From NCBI GenBank assembly GCA_030602705.1, contig JAUVZF010000021.1:1-53100 (forward strand): a stretch of DNA of 53,100 bases, written 5' to 3'. Origin of the DNA: Planctomycetota bacterium. Its GTDB lineage: Bacteria; Planctomycetota; Phycisphaerae; FEN-1346. Numbering within the stretch: position 1 is the stretch's first letter; every line of letters starts with the position of its first letter. The notes below the pieces were generated by a model that searched no databases, was not told the DNA's origin, and saw nothing but the letters and a program-made list of their open reading frames with translations. Positions 41,734 to 48,252 of this stretch are shown piece after piece. The position numbers and the translations under genes were made by a program.

Positions 41734-43439
41734 ACCCCGACCTGCTCGCGATGGGCCCTGGCCAGGACTTCGTCGAGGGTCGTCAGGCCCTTCATTAGTT
41801 TGATCAGACCGTCCTCCAGAAGCACCCGCATGCCCAGCGCCCGAGCCGCCTGGCGGATCTCGCTCAGCGGCCGGTGCTTGAAGGCCAGTTCACGCAGTTC
41901 CGCGTTCATGACCATGACCTCGAAGATGCCGATGCGGCCGCGATACCCCAGATTATGGCAGTTCTCGCAGCCGACCGGCCGGAAGAACGTCGCCTGATTC
42001 AGTTGCTCGTCCGTCACGCCAAGGCCCCGAAGGGTCGTCAGGTTGATTTCCGTGTCGGGTTCCTTGCATTCCGGACACAGGACGCGGACCAGCCGCTGGG
42101 CCATAACGGCCTGAACGCTACTGGCCACGAGGAACGGCTTGACGCCCATATCGATCATTCGCGTCAGCGCACTGGGCGCATCGTTGGTATGAAGTGTACT
42201 GAATACCAAGTGTCCGGTCAATGCGGCCTGAATCGCCATCTCCGCGGTCTCCAAATCGCGGATTTCGCCAACCAGAATAATGTTCGGCGCCTGGCGAAGC
42301 ATGGCCCTCAGGATTCGCTGGAACGTCAGTTCGATCTGCTCGTTCACCTGGACCTGGTTGATCCCCGAGATATGGTACTCCACCGGGTCCTCGGCCGTGA
42401 TGATCTTGCGGTCCGGCGTGTTCAACTGGTTCAGCGCAGCGTACAGCGTCGTCGTCTTGCCGGAACCGGTCGGCCCCGTGACCAGGAAAATGCCGTTCGG
42501 CCGAGCGATCAGTTTCTGGAACAACTCATTATCGTCCGGAAGGAACCCAAGCGCGTCGAGGCCCAGATTGATCGACTCCCGCCTGAGAATTCGCAGCACG
42601 ACGCTCTCGCCGTGATACGCCGGCAGCGTCGAGACGCGGAAGTCGAGGTCCTCGCCGTCGAGCCTCATGCGGATGCGGCCGTCCTGCGGCAGCCGCTTCT
42701 CTTCGATCTGCATGCCCGACATGAGTTTGATGCGTGTCGTTATCGCCCCCTGGAGCCGTTTCGGCGGCGGCTCGCGTTCCACGCACACGCCGTCCACACG
42801 GTACCGGACGCGCAGGCGGCTCGAGAGCGGCTCGATATGGATGTCGCTCGCCCGCATCCGCACCGCCTCGGTGATGATCAACTGGACCAGCCGGATGATC
42901 GGGGCCGACTCGGCGTGGTCCTCGGCGCCCTTCTCGCCGCGGTCCTCGAACTGAATGTCCGTTGACGTGAACTCCTGGAGCATCGAGTCCACCGATTCCG
43001 ATTCCGCCTGCTCCGTGTACCCCGAGATGATCTGCTGCACCTGCTCGCGCGCCGCCAGCACGCAATCGACTTCCATGTTCAGGCGGAACCGGATGGCATC
43101 GACCGACTCCAGATCAAGCGGGTCGGTTATCGCCACCCTCAGCCTCCCGTCGGTGTAGTCGAGCGGGATGATCTGATATTCCTGCATCATCGACTCGGGC
43201 ATCATTTCCATCACTTGCGGGTTGATGGTGCCGATGTCCAGGTCCACATACTCCATGTCGAATTGCAGGGCGAGCGCCTTGCTGATGTCGGTCTCCTGGC
43301 AGTGGCCCGAAGCCACGAAGATCTCGCCGAGGCGGCGGCCGCTTTTGGACTGTTTCGCCAGCCCATCGCGAAGCTGCCGCTCCGTAATCTTGCCCCATTC
43401 TCTCAGGATCTCGCCGAGACGTTTATGCGGTCCGAGCAT
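41730..43439 (-). CDS. pilB: GspE/PilB-type assembly ATPase (first copy)
   Basis: The ATG at 43439 gives 569 residues; a TTG two codons upstream lies closer to GGAAGCGAG. The N-terminal domain (KRLGEILREWGKITERQLRDGL...REQVQQIISGY) precedes the motor. Motor motifs are SDIHIEPLSSRLRVRYRVDG, Walker A GPTGSGKTTTLYAAL near 321, EDPVEYHISGINQVQVN, NIILVGEIRDLETAEM and HLVFSTLHTNDAPSA. The zinc site is CPEC...CENCHNLGYRGRIGIFEVM. It extends pili or pseudopili. It appears to be transcribed separately from pilT, which has its own promoter candidate. Upstream, the repeat at 43658-43740 offers an outward promoter. Its stop codon lies inside a dispersed 20-mer. Confidence 0.93.
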   Translation of the reverse strand: MLGPHKRLGEILREWGKITERQLRDGLAKQSKSGRRLGEIFVASGHCQETDISKALALQFDMEYVDLDIGTINPQVMEMMPESMMQEYQIIPLDYTDGRLRVAITDPLDLESVDAIRFRLNMEVDCVLAAREQVQQIISGYTEQAESESVDSMLQEFTSTDIQFEDRGEKGAEDHAESAPIIRLVQLIITEAVRMRASDIHIEPLSSRLRVRYRVDGVCVEREPPPKRLQGAITTRIKLMSGMQIEEKRLPQDGRIRMRLDGEDLDFRVSTLPAYHGESVVLRILRRESINLGLDALGFLPDDNELFQKLIARPNGIFLVTGPTGSGKTTTLYAALNQLNTPDRKIITAEDPVEYHISGINQVQVNEQIELTFQRILRAMLRQAPNIILVGEIRDLETAEMAIQAALTGHLVFSTLHTNDAPSALTRMIDMGVKPFLVASSVQAVMAQRLVRVLCPECKEPDTEINLTTLRGLGVTDEQLNQATFFRPVGCENCHNLGYRGRIGIFEVMVMNAELRELAFKHRPLSEIRQAARALGMRVLLEDGLIKLMKGLTTLDEVLARAHREQVGV

Positions 43440-43657
43440 GGCCAACTCGCTTCCAAAAAAAGAGACACCCCACCCTGCGACCGTCGCCGGTCGGTAAAGA
43501 CAACCACATCACCTCTTCTCAGGGTCGTGATGCCCACTGCCGGCACACCGACCCCCCGTCAGCGTCGAGAGTCAGCCTGCACTCTCAACCCCCTCATTCT
43601 CGCCGCCCACGGGCCGAACGTCAACACCTAATCCGAGGGAGCCCGCGAGGGGAGGGG

Positions 43658-43740
43658 CCACGGATTATGGCAGGTGTCGCGCCGTCAGGCAAAAAGGTTC
43701 CAGGAACCTTTTCTGCGTAGCACCCTCCGGGCCCTTCAGG
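43658..43740. repeat. palindromic repeat element, right arm and half core, 5' of pilB
   Basis: CCACGGATTATGGC, GGTGTCGCGCCGTCA, then GGCAAAAAGGTTCCAGGAACC, TTTTCTGCGTAGCACC and CTCCGGGCCCTTCAGG. It matches the reverse complement of the element at 50152-50291 but breaks off in the core, directly at the tandem repeat that begins at 43741. Confidence 0.85.
43664..43692 (-). promoter_or_regulatory. repeat-borne outward promoter-like sequence facing pilB
   Basis: Minus strand: TTGCCT, 17-base spacer, CATAAT. It is identical in boxes and spacing to the copy at 50257-50285. The leader to the pilB start would be about 215 bases. The first half of the -35 box sits at the end of the element's palindromic core. 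Confidence 0.45.
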
Positions 43741-43975
43741 GATTATCCCCGGCGCGGAACCGCCATCGGCCTGACGGACGGCCGCCGGGCATAAAGCCCG
43801 GCGCTACAAACTTGGGTGCACGCCAAGCCGTAGCGCCGGGGTTTATCCCCGGCGCGGAACCGCCATCGGCCTGACGGACGGGCGCCCGTACGGGCGCTAC
43901 AAACTTGGGTGCACGCCAAGCCGTAGCGCCGGGGTTTATCCCCCCGTACGGGTCGGCCTGACGGGCGGCCGCACT
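43741..43975. repeat. tandem repeat of about 95 bases, 2.4 copies
   Basis: Units begin at 43741, 43841 and 43934 with (G)(A/T)TTATCCCC. Each has GGCGCGGAACCGCCATCGG, CCTGACGGACGG, a variable hairpin, and GGCGCTACAAACTTGGGTGC before CCGTAGCGCCGGGG. The variable hairpin is GGGCATAAAGCCC in unit 1 and GCGCCCGTACGGGCGC in unit 2. The last unit is cut short and contains the stop codon of the XRE gene. With the element at 43658 it fills most of the 496-base gap upstream of pilB. Confidence 0.88.
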
Positions 43976-44340
43976 CGGCGGGCCAGGGCGCGCTCGAAAA
44001 GCCTCAGTTGGCGGACCATGATGTTCTCCACCCGCCGGAACAGGTCTTGCTCGGCGCCCTCGGGGCGCCTCTCGGTGTAAGCGAACCACATCAGAAGTTC
44101 CGGCGGCACCGACAGCGCCTGGGCGATCCGCTTCAACGCCTCCGGCTTCGGCACCTGGCGCCCGTTCTCATAGTGGCTGACCGAACTCGGCAGAACGCCC
44201 GCACGCTGCGCCAGACGCCGCACACCAAAACCGGCAGCCACCCGCAGACGCTTCAGAACAGCCGTGAAGACCAGACGCTCGCCGTCCGTCGTGGAAAGGG
44301 AAAGGGCATCATCTTTTTTCGGAGTCTTTATCGTAGTCAT
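43936..44340 (-). CDS. XRE-family helix-turn-helix regulator
   Basis: The ATG at 44340 gives 134 residues; GGAAGGACC lies upstream, somewhat far. A lysine-rich head is followed by a helix-turn-helix of Cro/C1 type at about 30-85: LKRLRVAAGFGVRRLAQRAGVLPSSVSHYENGRQVPKPEALKRIAQALSVPPELL. The rest (FRRVENIMVRQLRLFERALARR) could be a dimerisation helix. The last 12 residues (RPPVRPTRTGG) and the stop lie in the dispersed repeat at 43934, so the natural C-terminus may have been altered. It is the last gene behind the promoter at 45042 and may control it. No toxin or phage partner was recognised nearby. Confidence 0.85.
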   Translation of the reverse strand: MTTIKTPKKDDALSLSTTDGERLVFTAVLKRLRVAAGFGVRRLAQRAGVLPSSVSHYENGRQVPKPEALKRIAQALSVPPELLMWFAYTERRPEGAEQDLFRRVENIMVRQLRLFERALARRVRPPVRPTRTGG

Positions 44341-44434
44341 CGGTCGTGTTTGGTCCTTCCAGCGCCCAGGGGCAAGGCGCTCCCCTGTTGAGATGATCCG
44401 GAACCGGGGCATTCACATCGGCGGCCGGCACCGG

Positions 44435-44785
44435 TCAGCGAGTCACCGGAACCCGGCCCTTCCGTTGCGGCCGGCGCACCACGTCCCGGGTCCTATCGGC
44501 CCCGTCATCCGGAGGCTCAATAAAAACCCAAACGAACGCGCCCTTAAAAATGATCCGGTCCAGGGGTTCCAGGACCTTTGCCATTTCTTCGAGAGTCGTG
44601 GGGTTCGTCTCGAACAGTTCAATAAGGCTTTCCTTGACGGTGAGAAGTTCCTCGTAAGCGCGTTTCAGGTCAGAAGGTCGAAGACGCGTCCTGAGTTCCA
44701 ACGTCAATCCGGAACGGTCGTCCCGGGCTCGCACGCGTAGTTGCACCGAATCGCCGCCAGTGTGTTCTGTTCCCACGCCGTTCAT
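44435..44785 (-). CDS. hypothetical protein, 116 residues, in the XRE operon
   Basis: The ATG at 44785 has AGAGGAGACGAG directly before it. The sequence is soluble and charged, with a helical middle (DLKRAYEELLTVKESLIELFETNPTTLEEMAKVLEPLDRIIFKGAFVWVFIEPPDD) and a basic tail. I do not recognise the family; no enzyme motif or signal peptide is visible. It lies 94 bases upstream of the XRE gene on the same strand and is probably co-transcribed with it. A regulator-partner relationship is possible but unproven. Confidence 0.6.
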   Translation of the reverse strand: MNGVGTEHTGGDSVQLRVRARDDRSGLTLELRTRLRPSDLKRAYEELLTVKESLIELFETNPTTLEEMAKVLEPLDRIIFKGAFVWVFIEPPDDGADRTRDVVRRPQRKGRVPVTR

Positions 44786-44963
44786 CTCGTCTCCTCTTCG
44801 CTCGATTACGGCTCCCCAGCACTTCGCCAAAGCATTCAGGCAGGCCCACCCGACCCTGCCCTGCACCACGCATCACCGCCGGCGCCGCCCCGCCGGGCCG
44901 CGCTCCGTAAGCCCGCGTCAACGGACCTTCCATAACCCGCAACACCTCAACTGCCTTTCTCAT
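44670..44963 (-). CDS. doubtful 97-codon reading frame at the head of the XRE operon
   Basis: It starts at ATG 44963 with an excellent TAAGGAGGT upstream and lies about 70 bases below the promoter at 45042, where a first gene would be expected. The N-terminal part (MRKAVEVLRVMEGPLTRAYG) looks gene-like. The C-terminal half is arginine-rich and overlaps the next gene by 116 bases in another frame, which is unusual. A frameshift joining the first part to WACLNALAKCWGAVIERRGDE in the neighbouring frame would give a shorter, more plausible protein. Reported as uncertain. Confidence 0.35.
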   Translation of the reverse strand: MRKAVEVLRVMEGPLTRAYGARPGGAAPAVMRGAGQGRVGLPECFGEVLGSRNRAKRRRDERRGNRTHWRRFGATTRASPGRPFRIDVGTQDASSTF

Positions 44964-45041
44964 CGCCTGACCTCCTTAACCAATTGCCACGCGCCCATGC
45001 CGTGACAATTCCCCTTGCGGCCGGCCCCGGCGTTCATTTCA

Positions 45042-45070
45042 AGTATACACTCAAGAACGGGGGGCGTCAA
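45042..45070 (-). promoter_or_regulatory. near-consensus promoter of the XRE operon with a direct repeat at the -10 box
   Basis: Minus strand: TTGACG (5 of 6), 17-base spacer, TATACT (5 of 6). On the plus strand the -10 region is flanked by a direct repeat TCAAG-TATACAC-TCAAG (45039-45055), a candidate operator for the XRE protein encoded downstream. The predicted start is near 45035. Confidence 0.65.
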
Positions 45071-45135
45071 GCGCCTATCCGACTTTTTTTTTCGGGCGGT
45101 GGCACAGAAGCCCACAACATGCCCCGGACCGGCCC

Positions 45136-46110
45136 TCAGACGTGCAGTTCGATCACGTCCTTGTCACTCAGCACGTGGTCCCGCTGGACAGGCTGGCCGT
45201 CGTACACCCCGGCGCCCCAGATGCGGGCACGCTTCAGGTTTTCGGCGATCTCGCGGTGGACGGCCGACGCCATGTCCAGCACGGTGCTTCCGCGCGGCAG
45301 GATAAACGGCTGCCCCACGTCGGGCGGCTTACCGGGCTCCTTGCTGTAGACGCGGACGATGCCGAGCATCTCGAAGCACCGGCGGGCCAGGTCGTCCATG
45401 CCCCGGCCCGTCTCGGCACTGATGGAAAGCATCGGCAAAAGGCCCCTGTGCAGGTCCTGGAGGGCCTCGAAGTTGCTCCGGGCGCCCGGCAGGTCATCTT
45501 TCGTTCCCACCAGGAGCATCCGTTTCGTGACGCCGCCCTCGGGCGGCTGGCGGCCGTCCGGCGCCATCCCGCGGCCCTCAAGAACGCCCAGACACACGTC
45601 CACCTGGTCCAGCAGGTCCCGGGCACCCAGGTCCACGCACACCAGGATGCCGTCGGCGCTTCGCACGGCACCGATCATGCCGGGCACGAGGGCCTCGCGC
45701 GCCACCGGCGGCAGGTCCACCAGTTGGATCTGAACGTCCTCGAAGGCCATCATCCCCGGCACCGGGCCGTGCGTCGCAAACGGGTACGGCGCCACGATGA
45801 CGTGGGCCTTGGTGACGGCCCCGACGATGGCGCTCTTGCCCGAGTTGGGTGTCCCGAAGAGGACGAACTGGCCGGCCCCATGCTTTTCGACGTAAAACGG
45901 ATCGACGCCGCCCTTGCCCTTGGTCTCGCGTGCGGCCTGGCGGAACTTCGCCAACCGCCGCTTGATGTCCCCCTGCATCTTCTCGGTCCCCTTGTGTTTG
46001 GGGATCGTGGCGTACATCTCCTCCAGTGCGGCGATCTTCTCGGCCACCGTCTTGGCGGCACGGAAGGTCTTCTCCGCAGCGAGGTATTGCGGCGTCAGGT
46101 TTGCGGGCAT
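45136..46110 (-). CDS. DRG/Obg-type GTPase with C-terminal TGS domain
   Basis: This 324-residue cytoplasmic GTPase belongs to the OBG-HflX-like group. Its N-terminal helical part (EKMQGDIKRRLAKFRQAARETKGKGG) and HGAGQFVLFGTPNSGKSAIVGAVTKA (P-loop near 83-90) resemble the eukaryotic and archaeal DRG proteins more than bacterial Obg. Switch regions are YPFATHGPVPGMM and QLVDLPP, where the usual DxPG reads DLPP. The guanine motif is GTKDD. The C-terminal 70 residues form a TGS domain (GQPFILPRGSTVLDMASAVHREI...DHVLSDKDVIELHV). DRG GTPases act in translation and ribosome-related stress responses (family knowledge). It is divergent from serS. Confidence 0.9.
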   Translation of the reverse strand: MPANLTPQYLAAEKTFRAAKTVAEKIAALEEMYATIPKHKGTEKMQGDIKRRLAKFRQAARETKGKGGVDPFYVEKHGAGQFVLFGTPNSGKSAIVGAVTKAHVIVAPYPFATHGPVPGMMAFEDVQIQLVDLPPVAREALVPGMIGAVRSADGILVCVDLGARDLLDQVDVCLGVLEGRGMAPDGRQPPEGGVTKRMLLVGTKDDLPGARSNFEALQDLHRGLLPMLSISAETGRGMDDLARRCFEMLGIVRVYSKEPGKPPDVGQPFILPRGSTVLDMASAVHREIAENLKRARIWGAGVYDGQPVQRDHVLSDKDVIELHV

Positions 46111-46149
46111 GGGGCCTTCACCGGGTTCACGTTGCTTCTGTGCGGTCCC

Positions 46150-46177
46150 ATTCTACCGCACGCAAGGGCCTTTGCAA
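46150..46177 (-). promoter_or_regulatory. sigma-70-like promoter of the DRG-type GTPase gene
   Basis: Minus strand: TTGCAA, 16-base spacer, TAGAAT (5 of 6). Leader about 33 bases to the ATG at 46110. It is back to back with the serS promoter. Confidence 0.5.
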
Positions 46178-46191
46178 GCGGGGTGAAAACC

Positions 46192-46220
46192 TTGCAACGC
46201 TGCGGCGCGTTCGGCACAAT
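46192..46220 (+). promoter_or_regulatory. candidate serS promoter
   Basis: TTGCAA, 17-base spacer, CACAAT, about 37 bases upstream of the serS ATG. The -10 box is moderate (4 of 6). The TTGCAA box is the same as on the divergent side, 15 bases away. Confidence 0.35.
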
Positions 46221-46257
46221 GCACGCCGACGCCGTCCGGCTCGAAAAGGAACGACTG

Positions 46258-47538
46258 ATGCTCGACCTCGAAACCATCAGGACGCGGACCGACGAGGTCC
46301 GGCAGAACACCTGCAACCGGCGGATGACCGCCGACATCGACCTGGTGCTTCGCCTGGCGGACGAGCGCTCGGCCCTCATCCAGGAGACTGACGACCTGCG
46401 CAGCCGGCGCAAAGCGCTCAGCCAGGATATCCGCAAGGCGTCCGACGGCCAGCGCCCCACCATGGTCGAGAAAGCCACCGGCCTGAAGAGCACCATCGCC
46501 CAGCGCGAGAAGACCCTGGCCGACATCGAGACGCGCCTGCGCGACGAGCAGGCCCGCATCCCCAACCTGACGCATCCCGACGCCCCCGTCGGCGCCGACG
46601 AAGCGGCCAACCGCGAAATCAGCCGCTCGGGCGAGCCCACACGGTTCGATTTCGAGCCTCGCGACCACGTCGCCATCGGCGAGGCCCTCGACCTGCTGGA
46701 CTTCGAGACCGCCACGAAGGTCACGGGCTCGGGCTTCTACTTCCTGAAGAACGAGGCGGTGGTGCTGGAACTTGCGCTGGTGCGTTTCGCCCTTGACGTA
46801 CTGCGCGACGAAGGCTTCGCCCTCTACGCCACGCCGGACTTGGCGCGCCTGAAGGTGCTCGAGGGCACGGGCTTCAGCCCCAGGGGCGACGAGACGCAGA
46901 TTTACCGCATCGACGGCCAGGACCTCGGCCTGATCGCGACGGCCGAGATCACCCTCGGCGGCCTGGTGATGGACGAGATCCTGCCGGCCGGGCGGCTGCC
47001 CCTGAAAGTCGGCGGCGTCAGCCACTGTTTCCGCGTCGAGGCGGGCGCCTACGGCCGCGCATCCAGGGGGCTGTACCGCGTCCACCAGTTCACGAAGGTC
47101 GAGATGTTCGCCTTCACGGCGCCGGAGGATTCCGACGCGATGCACGCCGAGATGCTGCGGATCGAAGAGAACATCTACCAGCGGCTCGGCATCCCATACC
47201 GCGTGGTCGACGTGTGCACGGGCGACCTCGGCGGTCCGGCGTACCGCAAGTTCGACCTGGAGGCCTGGATGCCCGGCCGCGGCGACGGCGGCCAGTGGGG
47301 CGAGATCACCTCCACCTCCAACTGCACCGACTACCAGGCCCGGCGGCTGGCCATCCGATTCCGCCGCGCTCGCGGCAAGAAGCCCGAACTCGTCCACACC
47401 CTCAACGGCACCGCCATCGCCGCCAGCCGCACCATCATCGCCATTCTCGAAAACTACCAGCAAGCCGACGGGTCGGTCGTGGTGCCGGAGGTCCTGCGGC
47501 CGCTGACCGGCTTCGACCGAATCGGGCCGCGCGGCTGA
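46258..47538 (+). CDS. serS: seryl-tRNA synthetase
   Basis: This 426-residue class II aminoacyl-tRNA synthetase charges tRNA-Ser in the cytoplasm. Residues about 1-110 form the long antiparallel coiled-coil arm that grips the tRNA (DIDLVLRLADERSALIQETDDLRSRRKALSQDIRK...REKTLADIETRLRDEQARIP). The catalytic part has ETATKVTGSGFYFLKNEAV, the serine-site TAEITLGGLVMDEIL, motif 2 SHCFRVEAGAYGRASRGLYRVHQFTKVEMF and motif 3 LNGTAIAASRTIIAILENYQ. ITSTSNCTDYQARRL is the usual signature. AAAAGGAACG precedes the ATG. Length is normal. It is divergent from the GTPase gene, with back-to-back promoters between them. Confidence 0.98.
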   Translation: MLDLETIRTRTDEVRQNTCNRRMTADIDLVLRLADERSALIQETDDLRSRRKALSQDIRKASDGQRPTMVEKATGLKSTIAQREKTLADIETRLRDEQARIPNLTHPDAPVGADEAANREISRSGEPTRFDFEPRDHVAIGEALDLLDFETATKVTGSGFYFLKNEAVVLELALVRFALDVLRDEGFALYATPDLARLKVLEGTGFSPRGDETQIYRIDGQDLGLIATAEITLGGLVMDEILPAGRLPLKVGGVSHCFRVEAGAYGRASRGLYRVHQFTKVEMFAFTAPEDSDAMHAEMLRIEENIYQRLGIPYRVVDVCTGDLGGPAYRKFDLEAWMPGRGDGGQWGEITSTSNCTDYQARRLAIRFRRARGKKPELVHTLNGTAIAASRTIIAILENYQQADGSVVVPEVLRPLTGFDRIGPRG

Positions 47539-47597
47539 GCGCGGTTCTCGCACCCCTTCGAACGGGAATGGCAAGTTTTCTGGCGAGCGCAGACGGT

Positions 47598-47683
47598 TGT
47601 AGCGCCGGGCTTTATGCCCGGTCCCGATGTATCGGGATTGGCGGCGCCGGCCAGGATGCGCCGGGGATAAACCCCGGCGCTAC
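47598..47683. repeat. inverted pair of GTAGCGCCGGG hairpin units
   Basis: GTAGCGCCGGGCTTTATGCCCGG at the left and CCGGGGATAAACCCCGGCGCTAC at the right face each other around CCCGATGTATCGGG. The same family is seen at 9412 and 43741. It lies in the 363-base gap after serS, which otherwise holds the promoter and leader of the sensor operon. Confidence 0.85.
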
Positions 47684-47759
47684 GGCCAAGCCGCAGGAAA
47701 TCGTCCCATGCCAGAAATCGTTGCCACACACCTTCGAACACATCGCGCGAAAACCCGGG

Positions 47760-47788
47760 TTGTCTCGGCCGCGCCGATGCGGTATACT
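47760..47788 (+). promoter_or_regulatory. sigma-70-like promoter of the sensor operon
   Basis: TTGTCT (4 of 6), 17-base spacer, TATACT (5 of 6). The predicted transcription start near 47795 coincides with the first base pairs of the structured leader described next. Confidence 0.6.
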
Positions 47789-47792
47789 TGTA

Positions 47793-47890
47793 AGTCAGGC
47801 AGTGACGCCATCTCGTGAGAAGCGCCCCTGCTCGGCCGCAAGGCCGGTCCGACCACCAGGGGTTTCGATACGCCGGCTCTGACTGTTGAA
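47793..47890 (+). promoter_or_regulatory. structured 5' leader, riboswitch-like candidate
   Basis: AGTCAG (47793-47798) can pair with CTGACT (47879-47884), closing a domain that holds a hairpin: CCCCTG (47825-47830) with CAGGGG (47857-47862), and inside it CGGCC-GCAA-GGCCG (47833-47846) with a GNRA tetraloop and a nine-base bulge. The closing stem ends eight bases before the GGGGGG ribosome binding site of the gene at 47902. I could not match it to a riboswitch class I know. Confidence 0.4.
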
Positions 47891-47901
47891 CGGGGGGAAC
47901 C

Positions 47902-48252
47902 ATGAAGTTCCAGTTCGGCGAGATCCTTACGCTTGGCATTTGCGCCGTCACCGCAGCCTATGTGCTGACCAACCGGCGGCCCATCCGAGCGCTTCGTGGG
48001 CTGCGGCCCTTTGTCGTTCCGTTCTTCCTGTTGGCCATCGCCTGGACCGCCACCGTCCTGGAAGGCATCCCGAGCGGCGGGAACATCCCAACCATCATCT
48101 TCTGGGAGCAGAGCCCCAGCGTGGCGCGCGCGGGAGGAATCGTCAGCGAACTTCTGAACCTCGTCGAGCACCTCTGCTACATGACCGCCGGCGTCTGGCT
48201 CCTCGTGATCCTGTGGCGTGCCTCCCGGGCGCCCCCGGAGGGCGTCTCATGA
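47902..48252 (+). CDS. small membrane protein of the sensor operon
   Basis: This 116-residue protein has about three predicted membrane helices (FGEILTLGICAVTAAYVL, LRPFVVPFFLLAIAWTATVLEGI, LCYMTAGVWLLVILW). GGGGGGAACC precedes the ATG. Its size and helix pattern resemble the membrane part of the histidine kinase that follows, whose start overlaps its stop as ATGA. It could be a membrane partner of the kinase, or a sensor subunit encoded separately; no known domain is recognised. Confidence 0.75.
   Translation: MKFQFGEILTLGICAVTAAYVLTNRRPIRALRGLRPFVVPFFLLAIAWTATVLEGIPSGGNIPTIIFWEQSPSVARAGGIVSELLNLVEHLCYMTAGVWLLVILWRASRAPPEGVS

Noticed and set aside
45086-45096. Run of T as an intrinsic terminator on the plus strand
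   Set aside because: The preceding stem (CCGA/TCGG around the T run itself) is too short, and no plus-strand gene ends nearby.
47793-47890. Assignment of the leader to the c-di-GMP (GEMM) riboswitch because of its GNRA tetraloop
   Set aside because: The conserved GEMM core sequences around the two helices are not present; only a generic GNRA hairpin is shared.
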